Assembly (NCBI GenBank): GCA_002803225.1
Contig: NXFV01001228.1
Span: forward strand, 1-19,360
DNA length: 19,360 nt
Direction of reading: 5' to 3'
Source of the DNA: Gamarada debralockiae
Lineage: Eukaryota; Ascomycota; Leotiomycetes; Helotiales; Hyphodiscaceae
Part shown: in pieces, positions 9,871 to 18,884 of the stretch
Layout: each line of letters begins with the position of its first letter
Numbering within the stretch: position 1 is the first letter of the stretch
The notes under the pieces: model-generated
Databases searched by the model: none
Told to the model about the DNA's origin: nothing
Seen by the model: the letters and a program-made list of their open reading frames with translations, nothing else
Made by a program: the position numbers and the translations under genes

Positions 9871-10541
9871 TGGAAGAGATGGCAGTGACAATGAATTGAT
9901 CGCATAGCTCCAAGTTGCGAGACATACAATGGAAGCCGATGAAATAGCACAGCTTCAGTAGCTCAGGGGGGTGTATTTGGCACGTGACTTGAGCGGGTAA
10001 CGAGAAATGGCACTAGGAAGAGAGTTCCTCCGAGCAGTACTCAAAGAGAAGTTCAAGTCCCCGTCATTTACGCCCTCTAGGATTTGATCTAGTTAAGTGG
10101 TTGGCACCTGCTTGATTAACAATGCTCTCGGCCTTCGCGCTGTCACTGTTAGTAGCTTACCGAGACTGACAAACGGATCAAGAGTGGGGCGGAAGAATGC
10201 GTTTGAAGTCATCTGCATGCGCTCCAACCAACCTCAATTTCCATGAAATTGGGGTTTAAGGTAACTCGATGCTCTTTTATGGTTTAAGCCCGAAGTCGGA
10301 AGGATGAGTTGAGAGTTCATCACGGGATGAGAAAGGTAGGATTCGGACGTGAAAAAAAATCTGGGAAAGAGTAACCAGTTCCAAGCAACCTAATTATTGA
10401 TTCTATAATATGTACGTCATATGAGCCCTTATCGCGTATCGAGAGATGTTATGCTGATCTCTTCTAATATCAAGCTTACTTGATCCACACTTCTGTCTCC
10501 TGCTTTCCATAAAATTTTCCCGAACCCTCTCTTCAACAAAA
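9871..10541. other. intergenic, no gene seen
   Basis: About 670 bases between the membrane-protein gene and the Zn2Cys6 pseudogene. It holds no open frame of note. A B-box-like GTTCAAGTCC at 10051-10060 is not accompanied by a foldable tRNA. The last 150 bases, with C+T-rich sequence just before the ATG at 10542, look like an old fungal promoter and leader. Confidence 0.45.
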
Positions 10542-11716
10542 ATGAACGTTGGAGGCTTTCGAAGACGTCTCAAGACACGATCTCGTACCGCTTGCCAGGA
10601 ATGCAGACATATTTAGATTCGCTGCGACGTTGCTAATACCGGCTCTCTTTACAGTAAGTGCCAAAGATACGGCCTTGAATGCGAAGTGGTGGGAAGAAGA
10701 AAACCTCAGAAGTGGGCCTCTTTTTCTGCTCAGAGAAATCCTCGATGCAAACTGATTGTCCTAGCCATCGATCACGAAGGGGTACAGTCAGGGTACCAGA
10801 CGCGATCAATCTCCAAACTGCTCACCTTACTGCTCCTCTTGGACGACCTGCTTCGCCCCGACTTCTGGACCTCACGTTCTTCATCTCCAGGTCATCGACG
10901 TTCTTTGGAGAGCCCGATATCTCAGAAACATGCGCCACGAGGCAATTCCGGACAGGAGAGTTTTGTGACAAGCCTCGACGAAGATGAAGAGACAATGAAC
11001 ACCTACTTGGTAGTAGCAGCACTCGTTGAGAAACATCCACACATTGATTCGACTCCCTTCTACATTAAGCTGCTATTCTGCCTCCATTTTCCAATCATTT
11101 CTCCCTCTTGTTCAGGCGAACAACAAGGAATCACATTCCTTATCCCTCCATTGCCCAGCACTGCCCAATCTCCACCCTACGTCCCCTTGGGGAGGCCACT
11201 TCCTCGTCACACTGGCTTGAGCCAAGGTGAAGCAAGCATTGAAAATCATGGACACAGTTATGGAGAGTGTGATGGAGAATGATATAATATCAGTTTTCTC
11301 TCTCATCCCATGAGTTGAAGACTTGGACTGGCCAACCGAAGAAATAACTTGACGGACTCTCAGGGCCACGATATCCTAACTCCGGCGATTCACTTCCACC
11401 TCCGAGCACTCAACTCACCCAACAATTTGACAGAAAAGAAAGCTCCCAGAAACTTGTATTCTGATTGATGGTTGTGACCGACCTGAAGACACACCGGACG
11501 ATGGTGCTCGTGTTACAGCCTTCTAAAGCGCGTCATCTCCGGATGTAAACCCAATAGTGAAACCGTGGACGCCGCCAATGGCCTTGATATCGCAGCATCA
11601 TTCATCCACGACCAAAATGTTCAAGGAATGGATGTGTATTGCAATATAAATGCCGCTATCCTACAATTTTGGAATCCTCCTAGTACATTTATTGAGGAAT
11701 GTTTTGCGAAGTAAGT
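10542..11716 (+). pseudogene. Zn(II)2Cys6 transcription factor pseudogene
   Basis: From the ATG at 10542 the frame encodes basic residues and then RTACQECRHI, a TAG at 10614-10616, IRCDVAN, and after a gap KCQRYGLEC followed by GRRKPQKW. This is the Zn2Cys6 DNA-binding cluster of fungal regulators (C-x2-C-x6-C ... C-x2-C-x6-C) with its basic linker. It is broken twice: the stop sits where the conserved Lys before the third Cys belongs, and the fourth Cys is missing. In the direct reading a TAC (10650-10652) stands in its place. However, GCTAAT...TTTACAG at 10632-10654 looks exactly like an intron 3' end, so the fourth Cys may have been lost with a deleted exon end or intron start instead. Downstream no long frame persists. 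A frame open from about 11490 to 11716 (INAAILQFWNPPSTFIEECF, then AK) ends in GCGAA|GTAAGT, a good splice donor, and may be a later exon of the same gene. The gene is not functional as it stands. Confidence 0.7.
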
Positions 11717-11997
11717 TAAACATTCTGAACTCCTGTGACTTAGGTGGATGTACTGACGTTTGCAAGTATACTCGCATCGGATCCGCTTTCCTGGAGCGCG
11801 GAGGATCTGGGTAGAATGTTGTGTGGATTTGACTCCTCAGTATTATACAATATTCGTAAATCTACTGTATTCTTTATGTAGTATTCCAAGATCCAGCTCC
11901 TGTCATTTTCCTCTAAAGCGGTACTCACTGGTAAGGAAACGCCCAAACACTCACATCGCTTCTAGGCTCTTTCACTGCTACAAAGTTCCCCAACTTA
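11717..11997. other. short region between converging units
   Basis: About 280 bases between the last piece of the regulator pseudogene (+) and the end of the MFS gene (-). A plus-strand frame after 11764 (ILASDPLSWSAEDLGRML, ending in TAG at about 11878) could be a further decayed exon of the regulator, entered through an acceptor such as TTTGCAAG, but this is weak. Confidence 0.35.
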
Positions 11998-13830
11998 TCA
12001 CGCTGACATCTCACTCTCCACAGCCTTCTCCCCGACCCCCTCCGTCTCCCGTCCCAAAAACCCAACAGCATTAAAAGCCAACGCGACTACGATCCCCAAT
12101 GCCGCTAACCCAATCCCCATATACCACGCAGATCTATATCCCTGCAATGTTGTCCCGCCATCAGCTAAAATCCTACTCTCTACTGTGCCCGCGAAGCCCA
12201 GCCCCAATGATATCGAGTAATTCACAACAGTAGTCACTAAACTGGCCGCCATCCCTTGATGTTCTCTCGGCATACTGTTGCTTAAAATTATTGTCGCAGA
12301 AGGGAAACTCATGTCCATACCCCACGGCATCATGACGAGCGAGACGAATGTTTGCGCCCAGTACGTTTGGTTGACTGGCATGGTCGCCAACAAAATGTTG
12401 CCCGTGCAGAATGCTATCATGGCAAACAACATGATAACTCCGGGTCCGAGTTTGTGGAGGAGGAGACCCGTCGTGACAGCTGCACAAAATCCTGATATTG
12501 CTGGAGGCGAGAATTGTGCTGAAACCAGGAGCGGGGTTTGATGTCGGACCACCAACATAATCTGCCAGAGGTAGAAAAGCCAGATGCCAAAAGACGACCA
12601 ACCGAATGCGATACAGCCAAGTACAAAGGCTACTTTCTTCCCAATATTTCTGATCGGGATGAGTGGGTGAGGGGCGCTGTACTCGATGTAGAAGAATGCA
12701 AGCATGAAGAGGAAGCCTATGATTAGGAGAACGTAGACGTAGGGTGTTGCCCAGCCCACTATTGGTGCTTGATTCCAGGCGATATTGATGAGGATTAACC
12801 CAATAACACCGGTAAGTGTACCATTGACGTCGAGGCGTGTCCAGAGTGTCTTCCTGGTCTTATGTGATTCCGTAAGCGCGGCCTCGTCTGCATCGGCTGC
12901 TATTCGTGGAATCACCAGAATGGATAGGATCGCCATTAGAAAGGTTGTGATGGCCATGATCCAGAACGCCCAAGGCCACCAAGCGAGCTCTGCTAGCAGT
13001 GCTGAGAAGGCGGCGCCGACTGTCGCGCCGCCAGGTGCTGTGGCGCCGAAGAGACTGAAGACCATGTTCTTCCTCTTTCCGGGTTTGTATGTACGGCCCA
13101 GGATGGCGATTGCGTTGGGGAGTAAGATCGCTGGGCCGATACCTTGGAAGGCGCGCATGACATTGAAGAACTTTGAGCCCTGAGTACCTGGTGTCACGTA
13201 CACGCTGAACCCGGCTAGGAGACTGAACAGGCTGAAACAGAGCCAGCCTAGTACAAACACTTTCTTGTGGCCGTAGACGTCGCCGAGACGACCTGCTGGA
13301 AGGATGAACGTTCCTGTGTATAACTTTAGTTCGTCGTCTTTGTCTGTATGGGGGAATCAGATCGAACCAGCTGTCAGAGAGTATGCTGCTGCATACCAAG
13401 ACAAGACTCCCGAACCTTGAACGCCGAAGTAGTCGCCGATTATGTACATTGGGGAAAGAGCCATGGCAAGCCCTGCTTGTGTGAGAAGTTGAGCACATGC
13501 AATGATAGCCACAAAAGCAATTTCGTGCGGTAGAGACATGACTGGCTCCATAGCAGGTTCCAAAATGTCCGCTTGGGAGTTTGGTGGGATATTTCGGGTA
13601 TCATTCTGGTTCTTGAATGGGTAAGCTCATGGAAATCGGTCATCGAATTTGAAGTAAGGATGTTAGGGAAATGACTGGTGCACACTTACCTGCGGCTCTT
13701 CAATTTCTTTGCCCAGTCCATGGTTGATATGTCCAAGCTCGGAAGATGAACGAGACAGACTCGCTGAATTTGTACGTTGCAGTTCTTCAGCTTCTGGTAA
13801 CTGGATCTCCGAGCGGATTGAGTAGTCCAT
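11998..13830 (-). CDS. MFS transporter, DHA2/ATR1-like drug:H+ antiporter
   Basis: Three exons, 13830-13690, 13611-13368 and 13313-11998, give 566 residues. Intron 1 is 78 nt (GTAAGT...TTCAAG). Intron 2 is 54 nt (GTTCGA...ACACAG) and its removal restores SLTAGTFILPAGRLGDVYGH, a continuous second membrane helix. Residues 1-75 are a cytosolic, Ser/Glu/Asn-rich tail. Membrane segments follow through the rest of the protein, consistent with a 14-TM DHA2 layout. Recognisable signatures are motif A between TM2 and TM3 (GRLGDVYGHKK, residues 136-146), the RAFQGIGPAILLPNA segment of TM4, and the Gly/Pro-rich TM5 (FGATAPGGATVGAAF) corresponding to the antiporter motif. The sequence resembles the fungal aminotriazole-resistance (ATR1) group, which exports drugs, borate or small metabolites at the plasma membrane. 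The substrate here cannot be told. It converges on the regulator pseudogene and diverges from the GNAT pseudogene. No damage is visible. Confidence 0.92.
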
Positions 13831-13844
13831 ATTGCAAAATCAGG

Positions 13845-13860
13845 CTCATCACGTGATGAG
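13845..13860. promoter_or_regulatory. 16-bp perfect palindrome with CACGTG E-box
   Basis: CTCATCACGTGATGAG is a perfect palindrome centred on CACGTG, 15-30 bases upstream of the MFS start codon. E-boxes of this form are bound by bHLH regulators in fungi. Its closeness to the ATG places it in the leader or core promoter. It would also lie upstream of the divergent GNAT pseudogene, whose ATG is about 475 bases away. Binding is inferred. Confidence 0.5.
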
Positions 13861-14334
13861 TGGGAACTGAAAGGTTTTTGGTCTTTCAGCTTCCTGGGAA
13901 TGGAGAGTATATCAACGAAAGATATATCCCTGCTGAAGATCATTTCGGCGATGGATTATTCAGGATCTCTATCAGCGGCAGCGCGTCCCGTTTCTCAGAG
14001 ACATTCCATGACCAAAATGTTGGTAGTCCGACATTGCACCGCGGTGACTAATGCCCCACTCTGCGGTGGCAACCGAACATTAGTCCGCTGTGGACCTACA
14101 GGTTGTATTTCTGGTGGTGATGTCAAGCGGTAAACGGGTTTCTTCATCGATGCCACGGGTTGCGGAAGTTACCCGACATGGCTGGGAGCCGAGAACAACG
14201 TCCGCGTACCTTGTGAGTCAGGATAGCATAGAGAATAACGATCCCATTCTGAAAATGTCTCTTCGTCGTTCATTTAAAGATTTTCTTTCCAATACTTTCG
14301 TCAAGCCGAAGCACCTGAAGATTCACTGGCAAAC
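13861..14334. other. divergent intergenic region
   Basis: About 475 bases between the MFS start (-) and the GNAT pseudogene start (+). It contains no gene; plus-strand frames here (for example from 13860 and 14090) are short and featureless. It would have been the shared promoter region of the two units. Confidence 0.45.
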
Positions 14335-15064
14335 ATGTCTCAGGTGACGTTAATTCCCTTTGATCCAGAGTCGGAAGAACATGCGGAACGCCTATTCCAA
14401 CAGCGCGTGGATTGCGGATAGGATCAGATAAAGTAGAAGAATGGATAGTTGCGCATAAATCTGGAAGGAAGGTGGTATTCTGGATAGTATGCTTGTCAGA
14501 CTCCAGTGTGAATCGATAGGGGTTGAGAGGTTGTAGATGCTTCATCCCGACGCCATACATGATACCCAGAATGCTCTCGAGATAGAGCTGTTGAAGAACA
14601 CTTCCTCATCTTCCGGCTCGGGTTCTGCGGCTCAGCAATCGTCAGGGCCCCAGAAATTCTACTCCATTGGGCATATCTCGCTTGATCTCGAGAGTGCCAA
14701 CCTGGATCTCACCAACAAGTCCGAAGATTTTTGCGCCATCACAACTTTCTACATCTCCAGCGAAAGACAAGGACGTGGCATCGGATCCAATGATCCAATG
14801 CTATGAAAGCGGTCGAAGATATCGCCAAAAGAGCCGCCAATATCCGTCAAGACGCTGGCCTTGCAGACTGTCTCAAACGACATCGAGAGGAAAGAGGAGT
14901 TATATGCTTATATCGGTATGTTTGTGCCGATATCCACTGAAGACTGGTACAAGAAGAAAAGATATGCGGTTGTGAAGGTTGGGGATGAACTGTTGCGTAA
15001 GATTGATGGCAGTAAGACTCGGCCGATGAAATGGGTGGACATGCGAAAATTTTTAGTTAAGTAG
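14335..15064 (+). pseudogene. GNAT N-acetyltransferase pseudogene
   Basis: The gene starts at ATG 14335 with SQVTLIPFDPESEEHAERLF, then QQRVDCG, and stops at TAG 14419-14421, where the fungal family has Trp (usual pattern QR-x-ACGW). The protein continues in another frame (VEEWIVAHKSGRKVVFWIV, another TAG), then in a third (DTQNALEIELL, FYSIGHISLDL, ITTFYISSERQGRGIGS). The last piece carries the acetyl-CoA-binding motif A (R/Q-x-x-G-x-G/A). Directly after it, an 8-bp tandem duplication GATCCAAT (14784-14791 and 14792-14799) throws the frame into a stop; the next frame gives AMKAVEDIAK. An extra A in the run at 14827-14830 shifts it once more into KTLALQTVSNDIERKEELY and the end at 15064. The breaks are few and small, so loss looks recent. 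It ends tail-to-tail with the hydrolase gene on the other strand. The substrate is unknown. Confidence 0.8.
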
Positions 15065-15267
15065 ACCAAGCTAGTCGGGCTGGTGGCAGATTATTGTAAC
15101 TTTGCACATATTCGCATTTATGTTGAACAGATAAGGGCGAGAGTCCACTTGAGAACTGAACGCGGGACCGTTAGCTGAAAGTTATCTAAAGCTGTGATTT
15201 CGAATCTCGATCTGTTATGTCTGACTCAAAGCAGGGATGTGAGGGGGATCACCCATCATCCATACCT

Positions 15268-16582
15268 CTACAATTCACTAACATTAAAGTTATCGTCACC
15301 GTCTTCCTCCAACACGCCTCTTTCCAACCATCGTATAGTCCCAGCCGTCGGATCCATAATGCATCCAAAGTGCGAGCACTCGTTCATAATCGGATATGTG
15401 TTGACCCAACCCCTTAGCGTCGACTCCCTCACGAGAGTCGTGCCCAAGGTATCCCTTTCCTTGCTCTCTCCGTTTTTCTTCCTCTTCTTCTCTTGTCGCT
15501 TGACGAGACTGTTCCATTTCTTCTGAATACAATCCCGGCGCTCTTCACTCTCCTCCAGAAAGGCGTCCATACCAAGAACCGTACTCTTTTCCTTTTGGGG
15601 AGGTGTGGGATCAGAGGTATCTGTGATTTTGATGTCGTGGTTCGTGTGGACTATAAAATCGGATGCGCTGCGGACTTTTCCGTCCAGGAGGTCTTTTTCG
15701 ATTACGGTGGTGCTGGTGCCTGAGCTCAGGATTAGGTAGCAAGGTGCTGAGCGCGACTCGGCGAGTGTGGTGGCAAGCTCCTCCAAAGGTAGGGGTGCTT
15801 CATCAGTGGGGATGAACTTGTTGCGCAATATGGAGACGACGGAAGGGCGGAAACCAAACAGTACGAGAATTTGGTGGACTCGGAGCTTGAAGGTTGAGCA
15901 GCTATGAGTCGGCCGAAAGTTGAGAGAAATGGAGAGGTTTGGTCTGAGAGTCGTCAGAACAGGGTCTGGTCAAGACAGAAGGGAAGACGTACCTCACACC
16001 GGTCAACACTCCAACAAAGCCAGCATAAGTAATAGTCCTCGCAATAACCTTCTCCGGTGTTTCGGAATCCGACTTCACGAACTCCAGTACAACAAGAACA
16101 CTCCTCAGCTCATCCATGCCCCAGTCCAGCGTTCGAAAATGCATCATCCGCTGCGCCCGCTCCTCTTCGTCCCAAGGATTACTCTCAACCTCCTTCCGCT
16201 TCTCCGGTTTGGTCAGAACACCGCCACTTGTACAGCCCATTAAACTATCGAGTAACACATTCAACGCTACAAGGAAGTACAAGCTCACTCCACTCGCTTT
16301 CGCCATTCCTTTCAACTCTTGCGTTTCTTCAGAAGAGTAGACGCGTCGAAGGACAAGAGTGGAGATCCATTCTATGAATCGACGGAGCCAGGCCCATTGT
16401 ATTGCAGTAGCGAGGACTTCATCGAAGAGAGGAGTGATCTCTTGCATTTTAGGCGCGAAATCTGTCGCAAGCTGGATATATCGCTCTGATGGTGGGAGAG
16501 AAAGATCGATTTTGTAGATTGGAATGGGTTCTGGGGTTGGAGCAGCGGCTTCCATTGCTTTCATTGATGAATTTGCAGCCAT
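15268..16582 (-). CDS. acid ceramidase / N-acylethanolamine amidase-like hydrolase
   Basis: Two exons, 16582-15993 and 15943-15268, with a 49-nt intron (GTACGT...CTCAG), give 421 residues. The ATG at 16582 has a good context (AAAGATGG). Residues 18-60 (IPIYKIDLSLPPSERYIQLA) match the N-terminal beta-type region of acid ceramidase/NAAA proteins. Next come a helical part and then GCTSGG with Cys117, the expected Ntn nucleophile exposed by self-cleavage. HFRTLDWGMDELR (Arg150, Asp153) corresponds to the conserved Arg-x-x-Asp that follows it. TITYAGFVGVLTGVR and, across the splice site, PNLSISLNFRP give further core strands. The C-terminal half has WVNTYPIMNECSHFGCIMDP and GTIRWLERG. In this superfamily the enzyme cleaves the amide bond of ceramides or N-acylethanolamines, in animals in the lysosome. 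No signal peptide is visible here, so the location is open. Odd points are a long Lys/Glu-rich insert between Cys117 and Arg150 and a basic stretch (KRQEKKRKKNGESKER) late in the protein. Confidence 0.88.
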
Positions 16583-17334
16583 CTTTGGTGAATTGAGAGC
16601 CACTGAGCCCGGTAGTGTGAAGCTATATAGAATTTAATTGAAGTGAAGATTGAACTGCGGTCATGTTGGTGACTCGAAGGCTGACGCAAACTTTTGTTAG
16701 GCAGCACTGCGGCTGAATGATTGGATGTCCCTCGACTTCCTTCGACACTGAAGGCATTTTCGACTCGTCGAATCTTTGTTTGCGGCAGATATTTATGTCG
16801 AGAATGTGATAGAAATTTAGGAGTTCGTTTGTGTTGACTGAAAAGGAAATAAGAATTCGAGGTCGCTAGAAATTTGGTCGGTTCAATTTCGGGAAAGCGG
16901 TGACATGTTTCGCGGTGTTTGGCGGGTACATCCTTTTCTTCGGGTGGATTTGTTCATGCGTGAATCCATGACCAGCCGGGGAAATATCAGAACGAGATAA
17001 GAACAACACCCAACTCCCCAAGCTCCCAACCGCGACAGCGACAGCGACGAAGCTCTGTCCTTTCATGCCTCCATTATTGTCCGATGGCAGATGCTTATGC
17101 TAGGAGAGTTGGAGCTGTCTCTGCGCGACGTCCTTTGATGTTGGCTTATTGACCCTTATCCTGCACGATGGAGACCCCGGCCGAAGTCTAGAATACGGGT
17201 CTTATCAGCACAGCATTGATAAATGGATAGGTAGTAGGTGCACCAGCGTAGTGGTACGAAAGGTACAGCTTCTTCTCGTCTTCTGACGCCTTTCGTTCGT
17301 GTTTCCTGTGTATCATTAACTTCAAGGTGTCTGG
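16583..17334. other. intergenic; one weak small ORF
   Basis: About 750 bases upstream of the hydrolase gene, so its promoter lies near 16583-16860. The only frame of note is the small ORF listed at 16866-17066. A short CGACAG repeat lies at about 17033-17048. Confidence 0.4.
16866..17066 (-). CDS. small ORF with hydrophobic N terminus, unproven
   Basis: An ATG-initiated frame of 66 codons. Residues 5-24 (SFVAVAVAVGSLGSWVLFLS) would make one membrane or signal segment after a Lys at position 2, followed by a polar tail with HPKKRMYPP. The Val-Ala repeat comes from a small CGACAG-type microsatellite in the DNA. I recognise no family. It could be a single-pass small membrane protein or a chance ORF; it points the same way as the hydrolase gene 280 bases further on. 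Confidence 0.22.
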   Translation of the reverse strand: MKGQSFVAVAVAVGSLGSWVLFLSRSDISPAGHGFTHEQIHPKKRMYPPNTAKHVTAFPKLNRPNF

Positions 17335-18790
17335 TCAAAAGCTGTCACCTCCGGAGATCCTTACTCAACCATTGACTCTGCCATGCGGTTTGGTCTTGAC
17401 CTAGTCGACTGGTCAAGTGTCCCATGCAAGAGACTTCTGCTGTTGCTCCCTTCTACGATCCTCCTCTCCATAGAATTCAAGAATCTCTATGGTCAACGGG
17501 TAAACGCAAAGTATGGACTCATCATCACAGGCCAAGTGCAGATTGATATTCGATGTACGTTTCTATCCCTTGTCTCTTCCAGAATTGAGATGCTAACTTC
17601 CTGCTTCCAGTTCTCTGCATTGCAGGTGATATCGTCTGCCACTCCGAAGCAATCTCCTCTCCACATATCAAGAAATGGAGAGAATGGGCGAAAATTGCAC
17701 AATCAGGAGGAACACCACGCGTCGTACAACTCGCACATCCTGAACGAATGTCACCTGCAGGCGCTGGCAATCGTCCTTCCGACATGCCCGCCCTCTGCCC
17801 ATCCTCCGTCCCTGTGAACTTCGGCGATAAATAGCTCGAGAAGATGACTATACAAGCAGTCTTAGGGACACCCAACGGCAATGAGTGTACAAGAGATCGA
17901 CAAGGCAGTGGCAGACTGGAAGCGAGGTGCAGATGCCGCAGCAGCAGCAGGGTTTACTGGAATACAATTACACGGCCCACATGGCTTCCTCCTCTCTCAA
18001 TTTTGCAGTCCACACATAAGTCGACGAACCGATGAATACGGTGGAAGTCTAGAGGGCCGCATGAAACTTCTCGAACGACTCGTGACGGAGATCGGCACCG
18101 AACACCCAGCTCCGGTCTGCTTGAGCGTGAAGCTCAATTCAGGCGATTATATAGAGAAAGGCGGACTTTCCCAAGACGAGGCTCTAGAACAAGTCCGCTA
18201 GCTAGTCACCTGCAGAATAGTCGATTTCGTTGAAATCTCTGGAGGAAACGTCGAGCAGCGAAATTCCGGGCTACATAACTCTTACGGAGCACAATCGTTG
18301 AGCGTCACGCCCAATGTCAAGGAATCGACTCGTATCCGCGAAAGCTATTTCACCCAGTTCGCTGAACGGGTTGCTCAGATCCCAGGCGCGAAGGTCCTAT
18401 TAAATTAAATAGTGCGTTCTGCTCGAGAACAGGAATGACCAATGCGATCACGTCTGGTGTTTGCGATTTGATTGGACTTGGTCGAACGGTTGTTCTCAAG
18501 CCTGATATTCCTAAGCAGTCTTGCTCAACACTGAGTTCACAGATGACGGAGCGCTTGTGAGACCGCATATTGTTCGAGGACAATAGTTCTCGAATATGAT
18601 ACCTGTCAAGGTTGTTAGAAGTCGCTTGCCGATACAGTTCTTCTACTTCAACATGAGGAGATTGGGGCGTGGTCTGAAGCCTAATCCAGGCAAGAGCATT
18701 CCCGGCATAGTGTTCAGTTCAATTATCGAGACGCTGCATAGTGGTATCACCATCGCGTTGCAGAGAATAATTGGGCCTGTTGGGTGAGGT
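17335..18790 (+). pseudogene. Old Yellow Enzyme (NADH:flavin oxidoreductase) pseudogene
   Basis: The family can be followed from end to end across several frames. PLTLPCGLVLT is ended by TAG at 17402-17404. RLVKCPMQE is in a second frame, and NAKYGLIITGQVQIDIR in a third. A clean 56-nt intron (17555-17610, GTACGT...GCTAAC...TTCCAG) is followed by GDIVCHSEAIS and KIAQSGGTPRVVQLAHPERM, up to TAG at 17832-17834. From 17881 runs the active-site region with QLHGPHGFLLSQF and RRTDEYGGS, then CLSVKLNSGDY, stopped by TAG at 18199-18201. FVEISGG follows in frame, and then after another break TSGVCDLIGLGRTVVLKP, the FMN phosphate-binding end of the barrel. A C-terminal piece (FYFNMRRLGRGLKPNPGKS) ends at about 18787. 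Two of the stops stand where related proteins usually have Trp, as G-to-A changes. OYEs reduce activated double bonds with NAD(P)H and FMN. This copy cannot make a full protein. Confidence 0.85.
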
Positions 18791-18884
18791 CCCAAGGTGC
18801 AGAAGATTAAGTGATTTGGTATAGACATGTCTTCGGACTTTCCCTTCGAGCAGGTTCTTGCAGTCTCGTGCCTTCGTATGTAGG

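Noticed and set aside
10001..10075. Possible tRNA from a B-box-like GTTCAAGTCC and an A-box-like TGGCACTAGG
   Set aside because: Neither the D stem nor the T stem can pair.
11740..11946. Minus-strand frame beyond the end of the MFS gene
   Set aside because: Not in frame with the transporter and without domain features.
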